From positions 1 through 29,209 of IMG/VR virus record IMGVR_UViG_3300030329_000871: 29,209 nt of DNA, one strand, 5' to 3'. Position 1 is the stretch's first letter. The number at the start of each line of letters is the position of its first letter. The notes below the pieces were generated by a model that saw only the letters and a list, made by a program, of their open reading frames with translations, ran no database searches and had not been told where the DNA came from. Position numbers and translations under genes: made by a program. Positions 23,113 through 28,823 of the stretch are shown here, in pieces. The DNA is from a virus.

Positions 23113-24878
23113 TTTATTCCTTTCTTTTTTAATTGTTCTTTAAGTTCTGGCGTAACATCAAAATCAGCAGGGAAAAACACCTTGCTAATATCATCAGTTG
23201 TAACGCCACCATGCACTTGCATTTCTACATACCTAGAATTGTCTACATCTTGCGTTTCTAGGGAGTCCATCATTCCAGAAATGTCCTTTGTTAAAAACAA
23301 TGACTTTTGTGAAGCATTGTTCATTGGGCTTGGCAACAAGTAGTCGATTGAACCTAGTGAATCATCAAAGGTGATTGTTGCCCTGTTTCTGGCTCGATCT
23401 TTAAGCCTTATCCGAATACGTCCATACATCGAAACTGGGTCAAACGTGCTTTTTGGGTCTCTTGGGTTTTTGTAAACGCCTTCCTTTGTCGGACTTGCAT
23501 ACCCATAAATTGGCCTATCTTTTGGGTTTAAGTTCTCATTATACTTAAACGCTTTGGTTTCGTAATCTGCTCTGATTCTTGGGCTATATGTCCCCCCGCT
23601 GCTTTCAGTTTCAAACTGAGATTTAAAGCGACCATCCTTTAGGATTTTTGTAAGTGTTCCCTTTTTAACCCTAACAAAAGGAGTGGCATCATCAGCCCAT
23701 TTTTTTGCTCTTTTAGACAGTTCGGCCTTAATTTGCTCAACTGTAACTGGCCTTGGCCCAAATATCCCAACCTGTTTTTTTATCCAATTTGGAGCCTTTG
23801 TAAGTTGCTTTTCTTTTACGATAGCATCAAGCCGGTAGTTATAGCCAGAAACGTAAGCGTCATATTGTTCTTGAACCCTTACTTCTCTTTTTTGCGAAAC
23901 CCAACTTTGCGGCTCCGGTGTTTCAAACTTCTCTGGCTCAGGCAATCCCTTAATGACCATCTGCTCAACTTTGGGAATTGGCTTGGCCGGTTTAGGCGCA
24001 GGGACATCGCTCATTTTTTGAGCTAATTCCACCGTCTCGCCATAATTGATGGCATCAGTCCCCAGCTTATCCATGAACTTTTCAAGAAATTCAGCCTCAA
24101 CGTCTGCTGCCGCTTTTAGCCCCTTGTTAAACGTATCGTCAGGAGGCAGCACTTGTTCATTTTTCTCAATTAAGCCAAGGCGAATAGCTTCGTCGCGCCT
24201 TACATCCTCCACATCCATGCCGCTATTAAAGCCCCAAGGGCCAAACGGAACGCCAAAGCCTCCGATGCTTTGGTTATTCATTCGCAACCAAAACTCCATG
24301 TCATCCTTTCGGCGCACTTCATTCCGGTTTTGCTCATGCAACGGGCGAGGAACTTTTCTCTGCTCTGCTCTGATAAAACGCTGGGCCGGATAAGCGTCGA
24401 GGATAGCAGGGTCTTGCCCCTGCTTGTAATATCCGTATGCCTGCGCCTGCTGCGTTTGAGTGTCAAAGATTAGTTTCAGCCTTGATTCACTAGCCACATC
24501 CTTCATGCGGGTAATTAAGTCGCGGCTCATATCGGTGCCGGGGGGCAGGATATTTCCAAGGCCTGTCTCCTTGGCCAGCTTTTGCATCTTGTAAATGAAA
24601 TCGGCCCGTGATGCTTTTTTTAAGGCTGTGACCTTCCTGCCGTCTGGCGTTGTGACTGTTTCCCTTGCCCCCGAAAGGTAATCCTCCAGCATCTTTTTGG
24701 ATTTGTTAAGGAACTTCATGCTTTCAACATTGCTGGTAAAATAAGCCCTTTCTCTGATTGCCGTGGGCATTGCTGCCCATTGCTTACTGCTTAATTTCTT
24801 AGCGATTGGTTTCTTTTTGCCAAGTCGCCTTACCGCATCCAAAAACTTAAGCGGTTTTATTAAAATCTCTAACGCCAT
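23094..24878 (-). CDS. MuF-like head protein with C-terminal ART-like (DUF3626-type) domain
   Basis: At 594 residues this is much longer than a plain MuF head protein. Residues about 35-240 resemble the MuF / SPP1 gp7 head morphogenesis domain (MPTAIRERAYFTSNV, SRLKLIFDTQTQQAQAYGYY, FIRAEQRKVPRPLH). Residues 290-330 are a Pro/Lys linker. Residues about 400-570 look like the DUF3626 / ADP-ribosyltransferase-like domain: LKDGRFKSQFETESSGG (Arg417), PIYGYAS (456-462), ARNRATITFDDSLG (496-509) and YVEMQVHGGVT (Glu552, Gln554, His556). MuF proteins fused to toxin domains are a described phage family. The head gene is far from its usual place behind the portal. MuF part confident; catalytic activity unproven. 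Confidence 0.65.
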   Translation of the reverse strand: MALEILIKPLKFLDAVRRLGKKKPIAKKLSSKQWAAMPTAIRERAYFTSNVESMKFLNKSKKMLEDYLSGARETVTTPDGRKVTALKKASRADFIYKMQKLAKETGLGNILPPGTDMSRDLITRMKDVASESRLKLIFDTQTQQAQAYGYYKQGQDPAILDAYPAQRFIRAEQRKVPRPLHEQNRNEVRRKDDMEFWLRMNNQSIGGFGVPFGPWGFNSGMDVEDVRRDEAIRLGLIEKNEQVLPPDDTFNKGLKAAADVEAEFLEKFMDKLGTDAINYGETVELAQKMSDVPAPKPAKPIPKVEQMVIKGLPEPEKFETPEPQSWVSQKREVRVQEQYDAYVSGYNYRLDAIVKEKQLTKAPNWIKKQVGIFGPRPVTVEQIKAELSKRAKKWADDATPFVRVKKGTLTKILKDGRFKSQFETESSGGTYSPRIRADYETKAFKYNENLNPKDRPIYGYASPTKEGVYKNPRDPKSTFDPVSMYGRIRIRLKDRARNRATITFDDSLGSIDYLLPSPMNNASQKSLFLTKDISGMMDSLETQDVDNSRYVEMQVHGGVTTDDISKVFFPADFDVTPELKEQLKKKGIKWQQDK

Positions 24879-24879
24879 T

Positions 24880-25104
24880 TTAGTTGTTCATTCCCCGGCG
24901 TTTTAAAAATTGTGCAAATGCTTGTTTGTATTCGGCCTCTGGACTGCACCTGCGGTCTAATTCTTCCATCATCAGTTTGATGTATTGTTTTGTTGGAATA
25001 CCAAGTTTTGCAGCAGCCCGTATGATTTTATTTACGTCATTCTCCCAAACATTTAACTCGAATGGGTTCCCGCCAGTTTTTAACTCTAAAAAAATTTGAC
25101 CCAT
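24880..25104 (-). CDS. Unknown 74-aa protein
   Basis: This 74-residue protein is helix-rich and charged: the middle (NVWENDVNKIIRAAAKLGIPTKQYIKLMMEELDRRC) suggests two helices, and the end is basic (FLKRRGMNN). No family is recognised. It overlaps the upstream thermonuclease gene by one base and the MuF gene begins two bases after its stop. The small size and tight packing support it as a real gene in the morphogenesis operon. A helix-rich accessory protein is all I can say. Confidence 0.55.
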   Translation of the reverse strand: MGQIFLELKTGGNPFELNVWENDVNKIIRAAAKLGIPTKQYIKLMMEELDRRCSPEAEYKQAFAQFLKRRGMNN

Positions 25105-25445
25105 TAAAATATCATCCTAACAGCATGGCCTTCTTTAAGTAGGGTTCGGTTGTAGTTTTCGCGAGTTTCGGGGTGCAAGAGCTTGCCCAAAATCCTGCCA
25201 TACTTGCCACGCTTGAGTGTTTGTAAAATTATTTGACGGTTACCGCTATTGATTAGTTCAAGCAACCGCGCCTTGCTGGCTTTGCCTCGCTTCTTTTCCT
25301 CTAAATCGCGGGTGCGTGTTTCGGGGGTGTTTATGCCATACAGCCGGATACGCTGCTTTGTGGTCATTTCAAAACCCAAGTCAATGGTTACATCAACCGT
25401 ATCCCCGTCAATGATGCGGTGAACCGTAGCTTTGTATTCGTACAT
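25104..25445 (-). CDS. Thermonuclease-like (SNase family) protein
   Basis: A 113-residue protein of the staphylococcal nuclease fold, with the main motifs present: IIDGDTVDV (11-19; Asp13 and Asp15), RIRLYGINTPE (32-42; Arg34, Glu42), and KYGRILG (81-87; Arg84). The Ca-ligand Asp of the classic GIDTPE is Asn39 here, as in many phage and bacterial relatives. It would be a cytosolic phosphodiesterase acting on DNA or RNA; no signal peptide is seen. It overlaps both neighbours by one base. Its place between small unknown genes and the MuF gene is unusual for a nuclease; a role in host DNA breakdown is possible. Confidence 0.8.
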   Translation of the reverse strand: MYEYKATVHRIIDGDTVDVTIDLGFEMTTKQRIRLYGINTPETRTRDLEEKKRGKASKARLLELINSGNRQIILQTLKRGKYGRILGKLLHPETRENYNRTLLKEGHAVRMIF

Positions 25446-25663
25446 TATTTGTTAAAAAGCCTTTGAAAAAAAGTCTGTTTAGTTAAGGGGGGAATATCTT
25501 CTGGCTGATCTGTTGCTCTTTTAACTGCTTCGTTAATTTGGTTTTGGGTTAGCAGCAAAACAACATGAAGGCCGTTTTCCTCACAATGCAGAGCAAAATA
25601 ATGCTCGTTGCTGTTTCGCTTCCGCTTTGTGTTCTTAACTTTTACGATTTCACCTTTTTTCAT
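25445..25663 (-). CDS. Unknown 72-aa protein
   Basis: This 72-residue protein has a basic start (MKKGEIVKVKNTKRKRNSNEHYF) and a short beta/helix core (VVLLLTQNQINEAVKRAT), ending in FFQRLFNK. No family recognised. It begins within the last four bases of the upstream basic gene and ends one base before the thermonuclease gene starts. The basic character suggests nucleic acid contact, but no motif supports that. Confidence 0.5.
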   Translation of the reverse strand: MKKGEIVKVKNTKRKRNSNEHYFALHCEENGLHVVLLLTQNQINEAVKRATDQPEDIPPLTKQTFFQRLFNK

Positions 25664-25854
25664 TTTTCTTCAATTATTCGCAAATTGCTCCCCCTTGCAC
25701 ATCCTATGCCTTTTTGCAGTTTTTCCAGTTCTGTAAGCGGTTTGCGTTTTTTGTGTTTTTTACGCTTACGCGACAAACGTGCATCAGCCCAAGTCACAGG
25801 GCCACCTTTTTTTTGCTTGGTAATAACTTTTCTTCCCCTTCGTTTCCAACTCAT
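25660..25854 (-). CDS. Very basic 64-aa protein, first gene of morphogenesis operon
   Basis: This 64-residue protein is extremely rich in Lys and Arg (MSWKRRGRKVITKQKK, then RLSRKRKKHKKRKP), with Trp and Gly. It would bind DNA or RNA non-specifically, or act as a condensation or regulatory factor. It is the first gene after the repeat-rich control region, so it would be the first product of the morphogenesis operon. No family recognised, no ribosome binding site seen before the ATG, and no signal peptide. Confidence 0.5.
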   Translation of the reverse strand: MSWKRRGRKVITKQKKGGPVTWADARLSRKRKKHKKRKPLTELEKLQKGIGCARGSNLRIIEEK

Positions 25855-25873
25855 GTATCTGAATAAGTGTCTG
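25855..25873. repeat. Direct repeat copy A1 (GTRTCTGAATAAGTGTCTG)
   Basis: First of two 19-base copies; the second is at 25933-25951, 78 bases away, differing at one base. Each copy itself contains two near copies of GTGTCTG spaced 12 bases apart (one imperfect here). Placed just before the first morphogenesis gene, this is a likely operator or iteron-type binding site. The identity is read directly; the function is inference. Confidence 0.7.
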
Positions 25874-25886
25874 ATTTCTTTTTGTG

Positions 25887-25918
25887 AAAGGCAATTTAAG
25901 CCTGTGTTTATTGCCTTT
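25887..25918. repeat. Inverted repeat AAAGGCAAT / ATTGCCTTT
   Basis: Left arm 25887-25895 and right arm 25910-25918 are perfect 9-base inverted repeats with a 14-base spacer. It lies between the two 19-base direct repeats. It may be a dimeric repressor or activator site, or a 5' leader hairpin. No T run follows, so a terminator is unlikely. Confidence 0.65.
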
Positions 25919-25932
25919 TGTGAATGTTTTTA

Positions 25933-25951
25933 GTGTCTGAATAAGTGTCTG
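25933..25951. repeat. Direct repeat copy A2 (GTGTCTGAATAAGTGTCTG)
   Basis: Second copy of the repeat described at 25855-25873; this one holds two perfect GTGTCTG units 12 bases apart. It lies just downstream of the candidate -35/-10 region, in a position where a bound protein would block transcription start. Confidence 0.7.
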
Positions 25952-25953
25952 GC

Positions 25954-25982
25954 TTTTGGGCCAATTTTCAAAACCTTGTCAA
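25954..25982 (-). promoter_or_regulatory. Possible promoter with consensus -35 TTGACA
   Basis: On the minus strand a perfect TTGACA lies at 25982-25977. With a 17-base spacer the -10 position reads CCAAAA, a poor match, so recognition would need an activator. Direct repeats end just upstream of the -35 box and a second repeat pair lies just downstream. This would drive the morphogenesis operon from 25854 onward. Promoter use is inference. Confidence 0.35.
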
Positions 25983-25987
25983 GACGT

Positions 25988-26007
25988 TTAACAGTTCAAA
26001 GTGATAA
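25988..26007. repeat. Direct repeat copy B1
   Basis: TTAACAGTTCAAAGTGATAA is repeated at 26019-26039 with one substitution and one extra base. The copies are 31 bases apart start to start, about three helical turns, and the near copy ends five bases from the TTGACA box on the minus strand. This layout fits an activator binding two sites on the same DNA face; the function is inference. Confidence 0.7.
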
Positions 26008-26018
26008 ACGTAAATTGA

Positions 26019-26039
26019 TTAACAGTTGAAAAGTGATAA
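26019..26039. repeat. Direct repeat copy B2
   Basis: TTAACAGTTGAAAAGTGATAA, partner of the copy at 25988-26007. It abuts the T tract of the terminator hairpin at 26042. Confidence 0.7.
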
Positions 26040-26041
26040 TT

Positions 26042-26114
26042 AAAAAAATGCCCCGCTCGGCACCATTTAATAGACGGACTAGCCAAAGCAATAGCTAGCG
26101 GCACCGAACGGGGC
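26042..26114 (-). terminator. Strong terminator hairpin after DUF1376 gene
   Basis: On the minus strand GCCCCGTTCGG (26114-26104) pairs with CCGAGCGGGGC (26060-26050) over 11 positions with one G-U pair, followed by A and seven T residues (26048-26042). Inside the long loop CTAGC and GCTAG can form an inner stem. It ends the replication operon. The large loop is unusual for a plain terminator. The segment GGCTAGTCCGT at 26084-26074 is shared with the S. pyogenes tracrRNA, which is probably chance. Confidence 0.75.
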
Positions 26115-26233
26115 TAGATTCACTTGCAAGCGACTTTTATTTGCTTGGCATCAAATCACCCAGCCTCGCAATAAAAACGCGCTACACGCCCCATAGCCTT
26201 GCGCTATTAGCGTTAAACGGTCTTTTATGTCGC
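26115..26233. other. Non-coding stretch between DUF1376 stop and terminator
   Basis: These 119 bases hold no convincing gene. There is a perfect palindrome CGCTATTAGCG near 26201-26211 and a possible 12-codon frame (26194-26156, minus) with no ribosome binding site. With the terminator and repeats it completes a 379-base intergenic region (25855-26233). It may be a long 3' untranslated RNA or part of a structured RNA; nothing recognisable beyond that. Confidence 0.5.
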
Positions 26234-27106
26234 TCAAGATAATGCATTCTGCTTTTCTTCATCTTTTAATTCTCTGAGCTTAATCTTTAACTGCTTAAAC
26301 TCGGCCCTTGCCTTTTTGTCCCCTGACACGCAATAAGTTGATTCAGGGTTGCCGGGGTGCTTATCAAGCTCCGAAGTCAAAACTTCAATTCGCTTCCATA
26401 ACGGCATAGCAGCAGCAGTTTTAACCGCGCTGCCATTTGCTTTTCTTTCCATTGGCCTGCCATCAGATTCCCACCATGTTTTGACTCTGGTCAGAAACGC
26501 TTTCCAATTTACAACTACGTCGCCTTTGTAAATCCACCCTTTTGCCTCCATATCGAGCCACCAATCCTCTGCACGCCATTCTACCAAGCCAATCTGCCCA
26601 GCGTAATCAATCACCTCCTGCCTTGCAGGAATCTCTCCAGAGTGAGTGAGTCTATTAGAAGTAGGAGTAGAAGTAGAAGTGTTGCCATTTGGTTGCAAGC
26701 AATCCTCAACCGGCTCGCTTGAACCACCGTTAGTACCACCCTTGGAACCACCGTTGCCATCAATTTGGGATTTCTTTAACAATTTTCTCTTTTCTGCTGA
26801 TTTGCGTCCTCCCTCTCTTGACTTCTCAACCCATCTGTTTCTTTCAGCGCGAATGGCCTCTAGCCGATCATGCACTAGCACATCCCCCTTTGGCTGAAAC
26901 ATGGTTGACACTTTGGTTGCAAGGGTGGTTGAAGCACCCTTACCAATGAGCCTCGCAATTTGTTCTGGGTCTTTTGGGATGCTCCCAGACAGCCAACAAT
27001 GGCAAAGCAGGCGAACGTATGCCCCTTCTTCCTCAAGAGTCATCAACGTAACTCTTGAACTTGAAAGGTAGTCCCCTGCATAGAATTGAAACGCCGGAGC
27101 TTTCAT
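26234..27106 (-). CDS. DUF1376 replication protein with DnaT-like C-terminal part
   Basis: From the start chosen here the protein has 290 residues. Residues 1-95 are a full DUF1376 domain (FQFYAGDYLSS, LTLEEEGAYVRLLCHCW-type core, LI.K and FQPKGDVLVHDRLEA). A Gly/Ser/Thr/Asn-rich linker (about 115-150) leads to a C-terminal part (EVIDYAGQIGLVEWRAEDWWLDME, VVVNWKAFLTRVKTWW) like phage replication organisers and DnaT-type primosome proteins. It probably binds the phage origin or helps load helicase. The start is fixed by AAGGAGGTG six bases upstream and an ATGA overlap with the upstream DUF1376-like gene; a start seven codons earlier is less likely. Confidence 0.75.
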   Translation of the reverse strand: MKAPAFQFYAGDYLSSSRVTLMTLEEEGAYVRLLCHCWLSGSIPKDPEQIARLIGKGASTTLATKVSTMFQPKGDVLVHDRLEAIRAERNRWVEKSREGGRKSAEKRKLLKKSQIDGNGGSKGGTNGGSSEPVEDCLQPNGNTSTSTPTSNRLTHSGEIPARQEVIDYAGQIGLVEWRAEDWWLDMEAKGWIYKGDVVVNWKAFLTRVKTWWESDGRPMERKANGSAVKTAAAMPLWKRIEVLTSELDKHPGNPESTYCVSGDKKARAEFKQLKIKLRELKDEEKQNALS

Positions 27107-27432
27107 GTCTTCACCTCCTTGTTCCATCTTGCATTAGCTACTTTGCGCATCTGTTCGCTTTTGTCTTCCGCCTTTTTGCGGGCTTCATCCAGCACAGGGC
27201 AAAACAGCTTACCGTCCTCTGTCTTTTCAAAATGCTGACTAACTTTTGGCCAAACACTTTGCAATTCTCCGACTGAACACCCCGCCAATCTGGCGAGGCT
27301 TAATGTGTCAGATGGCAATTTGCCTGCCTGCCAGCAATGGCATTGAAGGCGCACATAACAACCAAGCTCTGACAGCGTGAATAGCACCATATTCGTATCT
27401 GTAATCATTTTATTTGGGTCTATTTTAATCAT
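27103..27432 (-). CDS. Short DUF1376-like paralogue
   Basis: This 109-residue protein aligns with the DUF1376 part of its downstream neighbour: LFTLSELGCYVRLQCHCWQAGKLPSD, LARLAG and a C-terminal KVANARWNKEV that fits the usual end of the domain. It lacks the N-terminal FYxxDY part and any C-terminal domain. Two adjacent DUF1376 genes suggest duplication and divergence. It overlaps the upstream winged-helix gene by eight bases and the downstream gene by four, and has GGAGA before the ATG. It may dimerise with, or regulate, the longer protein; that is inference. Confidence 0.65.
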   Translation of the reverse strand: MIKIDPNKMITDTNMVLFTLSELGCYVRLQCHCWQAGKLPSDTLSLARLAGCSVGELQSVWPKVSQHFEKTEDGKLFCPVLDEARKKAEDKSEQMRKVANARWNKEVKT

Positions 27433-27787
27433 TTTTCATTCTCCATACTGTTGCCATTTTACCGCTGCTGTTATTCCTGCGCTTGCCGGAATCCTCTACT
27501 TTGCCCAATTTAACCAGTTCAGTTATTCTTGGCCTAATTGACCAAATTGGTTTTTCCAGAGAATCAGCAACCTCGTCTGCCGTCATTGGCACTTGTTCAA
27601 TTCGCGCAAGGCATTGCTCTCGCAATGTTGGTGCCCTTGTAATCATTGACAATGCTGCCTGTCTACTTGGGCCATCCTTATCTTTGTTTTTGTAACCGGG
27701 CGTGCTGGGATACTGATAAGGAAAGGCACTTGTGTTATTCAGCGGCAAATCAAACTGTTCCGCTTCGTGTCTCTTTGGCTTACTCAT
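27425..27787 (-). CDS. Winged-helix phage protein
   Basis: In this 120-residue protein, residues about 53-118 form a winged helix (TLREQCLARIEQVPMTADEV, SIRPRITELVKLGKVEDSG, TVWRM), a pattern common in small phage DNA-binding proteins in replication regions. The first 50 residues are Pro/Tyr-rich and probably disordered. A strong AAAGGAGGG precedes the ATG, and the start overlaps the end of the resolvase gene by four bases. It may be a regulator or an origin-binding accessory protein; its target is unknown. Confidence 0.65.
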   Translation of the reverse strand: MSKPKRHEAEQFDLPLNNTSAFPYQYPSTPGYKNKDKDGPSRQAALSMITRAPTLREQCLARIEQVPMTADEVADSLEKPIWSIRPRITELVKLGKVEDSGKRRNNSSGKMATVWRMKND

Positions 27788-28242
27788 GTTCGCACCCTCC
27801 TTTGATACTCCAATATCAGCAAAGCATCTGCTGTTTTAAGGGTGACCTTTTGAGATGGGAACAACCGCTGCGCCTCCGCTTTAAGTTTGTTTTTCCAAAC
27901 TGTTGCGGTGGAGCCATTTCTTTTGCCAAGGCCAAGAGCCTTAATCCATTCTTGAGGCCGGACAAGGTGCAGCTTGATTCCCAATGCCTGCACCACTCCC
28001 TCAATGAAGCCGTAGTTCCTGCCATATACAATAGCCGCACTACCGCTCTGTTCCTTCCCAGCATACTTAACGCAGGCTTCCATGTAGCACTCAATGTCTC
28101 CTGCATTGATGGCCTTTATGGTACGCAATAAATCAAGTATGTCGCCGGGAGTTTGGGGCATCGGAACGCTATGCACTTCGTTTCCTTTTAAGGCATAGGC
28201 GATGCCTCCCGATTTACCGGGGTCGATTGCTATGACGGTCAA
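27784..28242 (-). CDS. RuvC-like Holliday junction resolvase
   Basis: This 152-residue protein has an RNase H-like RuvC fold: Asp7 in IDPGKSGG, Glu55 in CYMEAC and Asp139 in TADALLI give the acidic catalytic set. A NYGFIEGVVQALGI stretch and VRPQEWIKALGLG are typical of phage RuvC-like resolvases. It would cut branched DNA during recombination or packaging of phage DNA. The start is a TTG that overlaps the SSB-like gene's stop (TTGA), with GGGGAGGAT about ten bases upstream. Strongly supported by motifs. Confidence 0.85.
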   Translation of the reverse strand: MTVIAIDPGKSGGIAYALKGNEVHSVPMPQTPGDILDLLRTIKAINAGDIECYMEACVKYAGKEQSGSAAIVYGRNYGFIEGVVQALGIKLHLVRPQEWIKALGLGKRNGSTATVWKNKLKAEAQRLFPSQKVTLKTADALLILEYQRRVRT

Positions 28243-28577
28243 AACGGTACATCCTCCCCTTCGTCACTACTAGGGGGAAGGTCATCCGTTGACGCGATTG
28301 ATTCAACATCGCCGCCAGTTACTTCCCCGATTGCATCTGTGGCAGTTTCTTGTTTCTCAACCTCTTTAGGCTCGGCTTGGAGCGAAAAGAACTTATCGCC
28401 GGTTTTACTGGATTCTCTAATCCAACCGGATAGCTTGTATTCTTTACCCTCAATATTTATTTCGCCCCGCACATCTGGCTGCTTTGCTTTTGATTTGTAG
28501 CTATTATTAAATAAAGCCCCTTTGTTTGTATTGTCATACTGGGGCTTGTCTCCGCTTGTTTTATCTGTCCAACTCAT
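28239..28577 (-). CDS. SSB-like protein with acidic DVPF tail
   Basis: This 112-residue protein has a core (NKGALFNN...PDVRGEINIEGKEYKLSGWI, then KTGDKFFSLQAEPKE) that looks like a small OB-type beta barrel related to DUF736-like phage proteins. The C-terminal 30 residues are acidic and end EDVPF, similar to the DDDIPF tip of single-stranded DNA-binding proteins that recruits partner enzymes. It follows the DUF2800 operon start and precedes the resolvase. AAGGAAAC lies before the ATG. It may be a minimal SSB for phage replication/recombination; this is inference from the tail and core. Confidence 0.6.
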   Translation of the reverse strand: MSWTDKTSGDKPQYDNTNKGALFNNSYKSKAKQPDVRGEINIEGKEYKLSGWIRESSKTGDKFFSLQAEPKEVEKQETATDAIGEVTGGDVESIASTDDLPPSSDEGEDVPF

Positions 28578-28822
28578 TTGTTTCCTTTCTTTTGTTTTTT
28601 AGTTTCTTTTTCCTCCATGACGCAATAATCCTTGCCGCTTTCAATGGGTTTTTTTAATTCATCGGGATTGTAGATGGCAAAGTTTACACGCTTATCTCCT
28701 TTTGTATTTATAATTGAGCCAACTATCTTTCGGCCTATAACTTCCTCGCCTAAAAAATTATTTATAGTTTCAGCCGAGTTATCAAAAAAATACGCACCAA
28801 GTTCCATTTCTAGTACGTCCAT
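28574..28822 (-). CDS. Unknown 82-aa protein
   Basis: I do not recognise this 82-residue protein. It starts MDVLEMELGAYFFDNSAETINNF, has a beta-rich middle (VIGRKIVGSIINTKGDKRVNFAIY) and a Lys-rich C-terminus (KETKKQKKGNK). AGGA lies just before the ATG. It is packed between the DUF2800 gene (2 bases away) and the SSB-like gene (4-base overlap), so a replication or recombination accessory role is suggested by position only. Confidence 0.5.
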   Translation of the reverse strand: MDVLEMELGAYFFDNSAETINNFLGEEVIGRKIVGSIINTKGDKRVNFAIYNPDELKKPIESGKDYCVMEEKETKKQKKGNK

Positions 28823-28823
28823 T

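Noticed and set aside
25887-25918. Inverted repeat as a terminator
   Set aside because: It lacks a T tract on either strand and lies between regulatory-type repeats just before a gene.
26042-26114. A tracrRNA or CRISPR component
   Set aside because: Only an 11-base identity and a short partial match; no Cas gene or repeat array is present, and the element works as a terminator.
26042-26114. tRNA gene
   Set aside because: No anticodon arm, TPsiC motif or CCA-type end could be drawn; the fold is a single long hairpin.
26156-26194. 12-codon frame in the intergenic stretch
   Set aside because: Too short, with no ribosome binding site, and consistent with chance.
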